A DNA stretch of 64,000 nt from CAWFKW01 sp963816535 (GTDB lineage Bacteria > Bacteroidota > Ignavibacteria > Tepidaquicellales > OLB5): assembly GCA_963816535.1 (NCBI GenBank), contig CAWFKW010000006.1, positions 678,373-742,372 on the forward strand, given 5' to 3'. Shown here piece by piece: positions 63,399-64,000 of the stretch. The notes under the pieces are model-generated. The model was not told the origin of the DNA. It saw only the letters and a list, made by a program, of their open reading frames with translations, and did no database searches. The first letter of the stretch is position 1. Each line of letters begins with the position of its first letter. The translations under genes were made by a program, and so were the position numbers.

Positions 63399-64000
63399 TA
63401 GCAACGGAAAAGCAGATCGTTTTGCATAAGTATTGGGATTTTGATTATCCCCTTATGGCCGAGAGTGGAAAAGCCCGTTCCGATGCAGAATATGCGGAAG
63501 AATTTCGACAAGTGTTCGAGGAATCTGTACGAATTCGACTTCGCGCCGACGTGCCTGTGGGTTGTTATCTTAAGGTAGGCATCGATTCCTGTGCGGTACT
63601 GAGTCTTGCCGCCCGTCACCACCAAGGGCCGGTCCGCGCCTACACGGTGACATTCGACCGCGAGGAATATAACAAAGAGGCCGTCGCCGAGGAGATGGCG
63701 AAGAAAGCAGGCGCAGCGTTCACCCCAATTTTGGTGCGTCAAGAAGAGATGGCTGAACACTTCGTAGACGCAATCTACCACTCTGAAGCGCTATGCGTTA
63801 ACACTCATGGCATTGCCAAATACTTGCTGAGTCGCGCGGTCCGAGAGAGCGATTTCAAAGTAGTCCTTACCGGTGAGGGGTCAGATGAAATCCTCGCTGG
63901 CTACATGCACTTCCACCGGGATTTGGCACCTCGAGGTGTGAAGGAATCTTCTGCTTCCCATCGCGAAGACGTCAATGCCGGTGGCACAGGAAACGAAGGG
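63309..64000 (+). pseudogene. Asparagine synthase fragment, frameshifted, probably foreign to this contig
   Basis: From about 63309 the sequence encodes part of an asparagine synthase: LEVPKCVLYMRG, then after a one-base shift in a run of five G (63364-63368) VYQIPPGRFIIATEKQ, VLTGEGSDEILAGYMHF and so on to the window end. The PPi-loop normally reading SGG-x-DS is KVGIDSC, damaging the catalytic site. The N-terminal glutaminase part is absent. The base composition is richer in GC than the rest of the window. A chimeric assembly end explains all these features, though real recombination is possible. Confidence 0.6.

Noticed and set aside
1..64000. Search for tRNA, rRNA, transposase, integrase, prophage, toxin-antitoxin or CRISPR-Cas genes
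   Set aside because: None could be supported by reading the sequence; a dedicated tRNA and covariance-model scan was not possible here.

Overview
The window reads as one 64 kb stretch of a Gram-negative chromosome from the Bacteroidota/Chlorobi side of the tree, most likely an Ignavibacteria-type organism. Signs for this are the C-terminal type IX secretion tail (NYPNPFNPSTVIGFD) on the 850-residue secreted protein, a truncated KdpD with a separate kinase, TAnnTTTG promoter-like words and many small outer-membrane barrels. No tRNA, rRNA, CRISPR array, transposase or phage gene was seen. The last ~690 bases (from about 63,309) look foreign and are probably an assembly chimera.

Layout. 1-9,349 (minus): a complete kdp potassium-uptake locus. 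Its order of transcription is an NtrC-family response regulator, a near-perfect sigma-54 promoter, a 30-residue membrane peptide, kdpF, kdpA, kdpB, kdpC, an 80-residue unknown, an outer-membrane porin, a KdpD sensor lacking its kinase half, and the start of a separate membrane kinase. 9,500-12,680 (plus): gnd-zwf-pgl, the oxidative pentose phosphate pathway. 12,818-17,103: an outer-membrane barrel with a DUF2279-like partner, a DUF2252 protein and a cysteine desulfurase-like enzyme.

17,790-26,615 is a sulfur/redox island. It holds a MerR regulator with a nine-cysteine tail, then octaheme cytochrome c, membrane cytochrome b, and two YeeE/YedE halves, the second with a cysteine-less rhodanese domain and a C-terminal Gly-Gly-Cys. 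A trans-sulfuration-type PLP enzyme, two small membrane proteins, a MarR repressor, OsmC, a thioredoxin and a methyltransferase follow. The palindrome TTGCTAnTAGCAA lies upstream of marR, osmC and the thioredoxin gene, which points to a local MarR regulon.

26,672-36,534: a ROK sugar kinase, a fatty acid desaturase, a nitrosative-stress group (qNor, Ric, Crp/Fnr regulator, with a TTGAC-N4-GTCAA box before ric), an M55 peptidase, a nucleotidyltransferase and a DUF1003 protein. 36,654-42,955: a Yej-type peptide ABC importer with two separate ATPases. 43,367-63,398: a radical SAM enzyme, a second barrel/DUF2279 pair, TauE/SafE, two PAP2 phosphatases, an exonuclease/GIY-YIG (UvrC-like) nuclease, assorted soluble enzymes, an S9 oligopeptidase, the T9SS cargo protein, a broken carboxymuconolactone decarboxylase and a LigD polymerase domain.

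Most genes are housekeeping or stress functions. The regulatory DNA is the most informative part: sigma-54 control of kdp, the MarR palindromes, the Fnr-type box, and two genes whose reading frames seem to need a non-standard AUU start. All functional calls rest on motif recognition by eye, without database searches.
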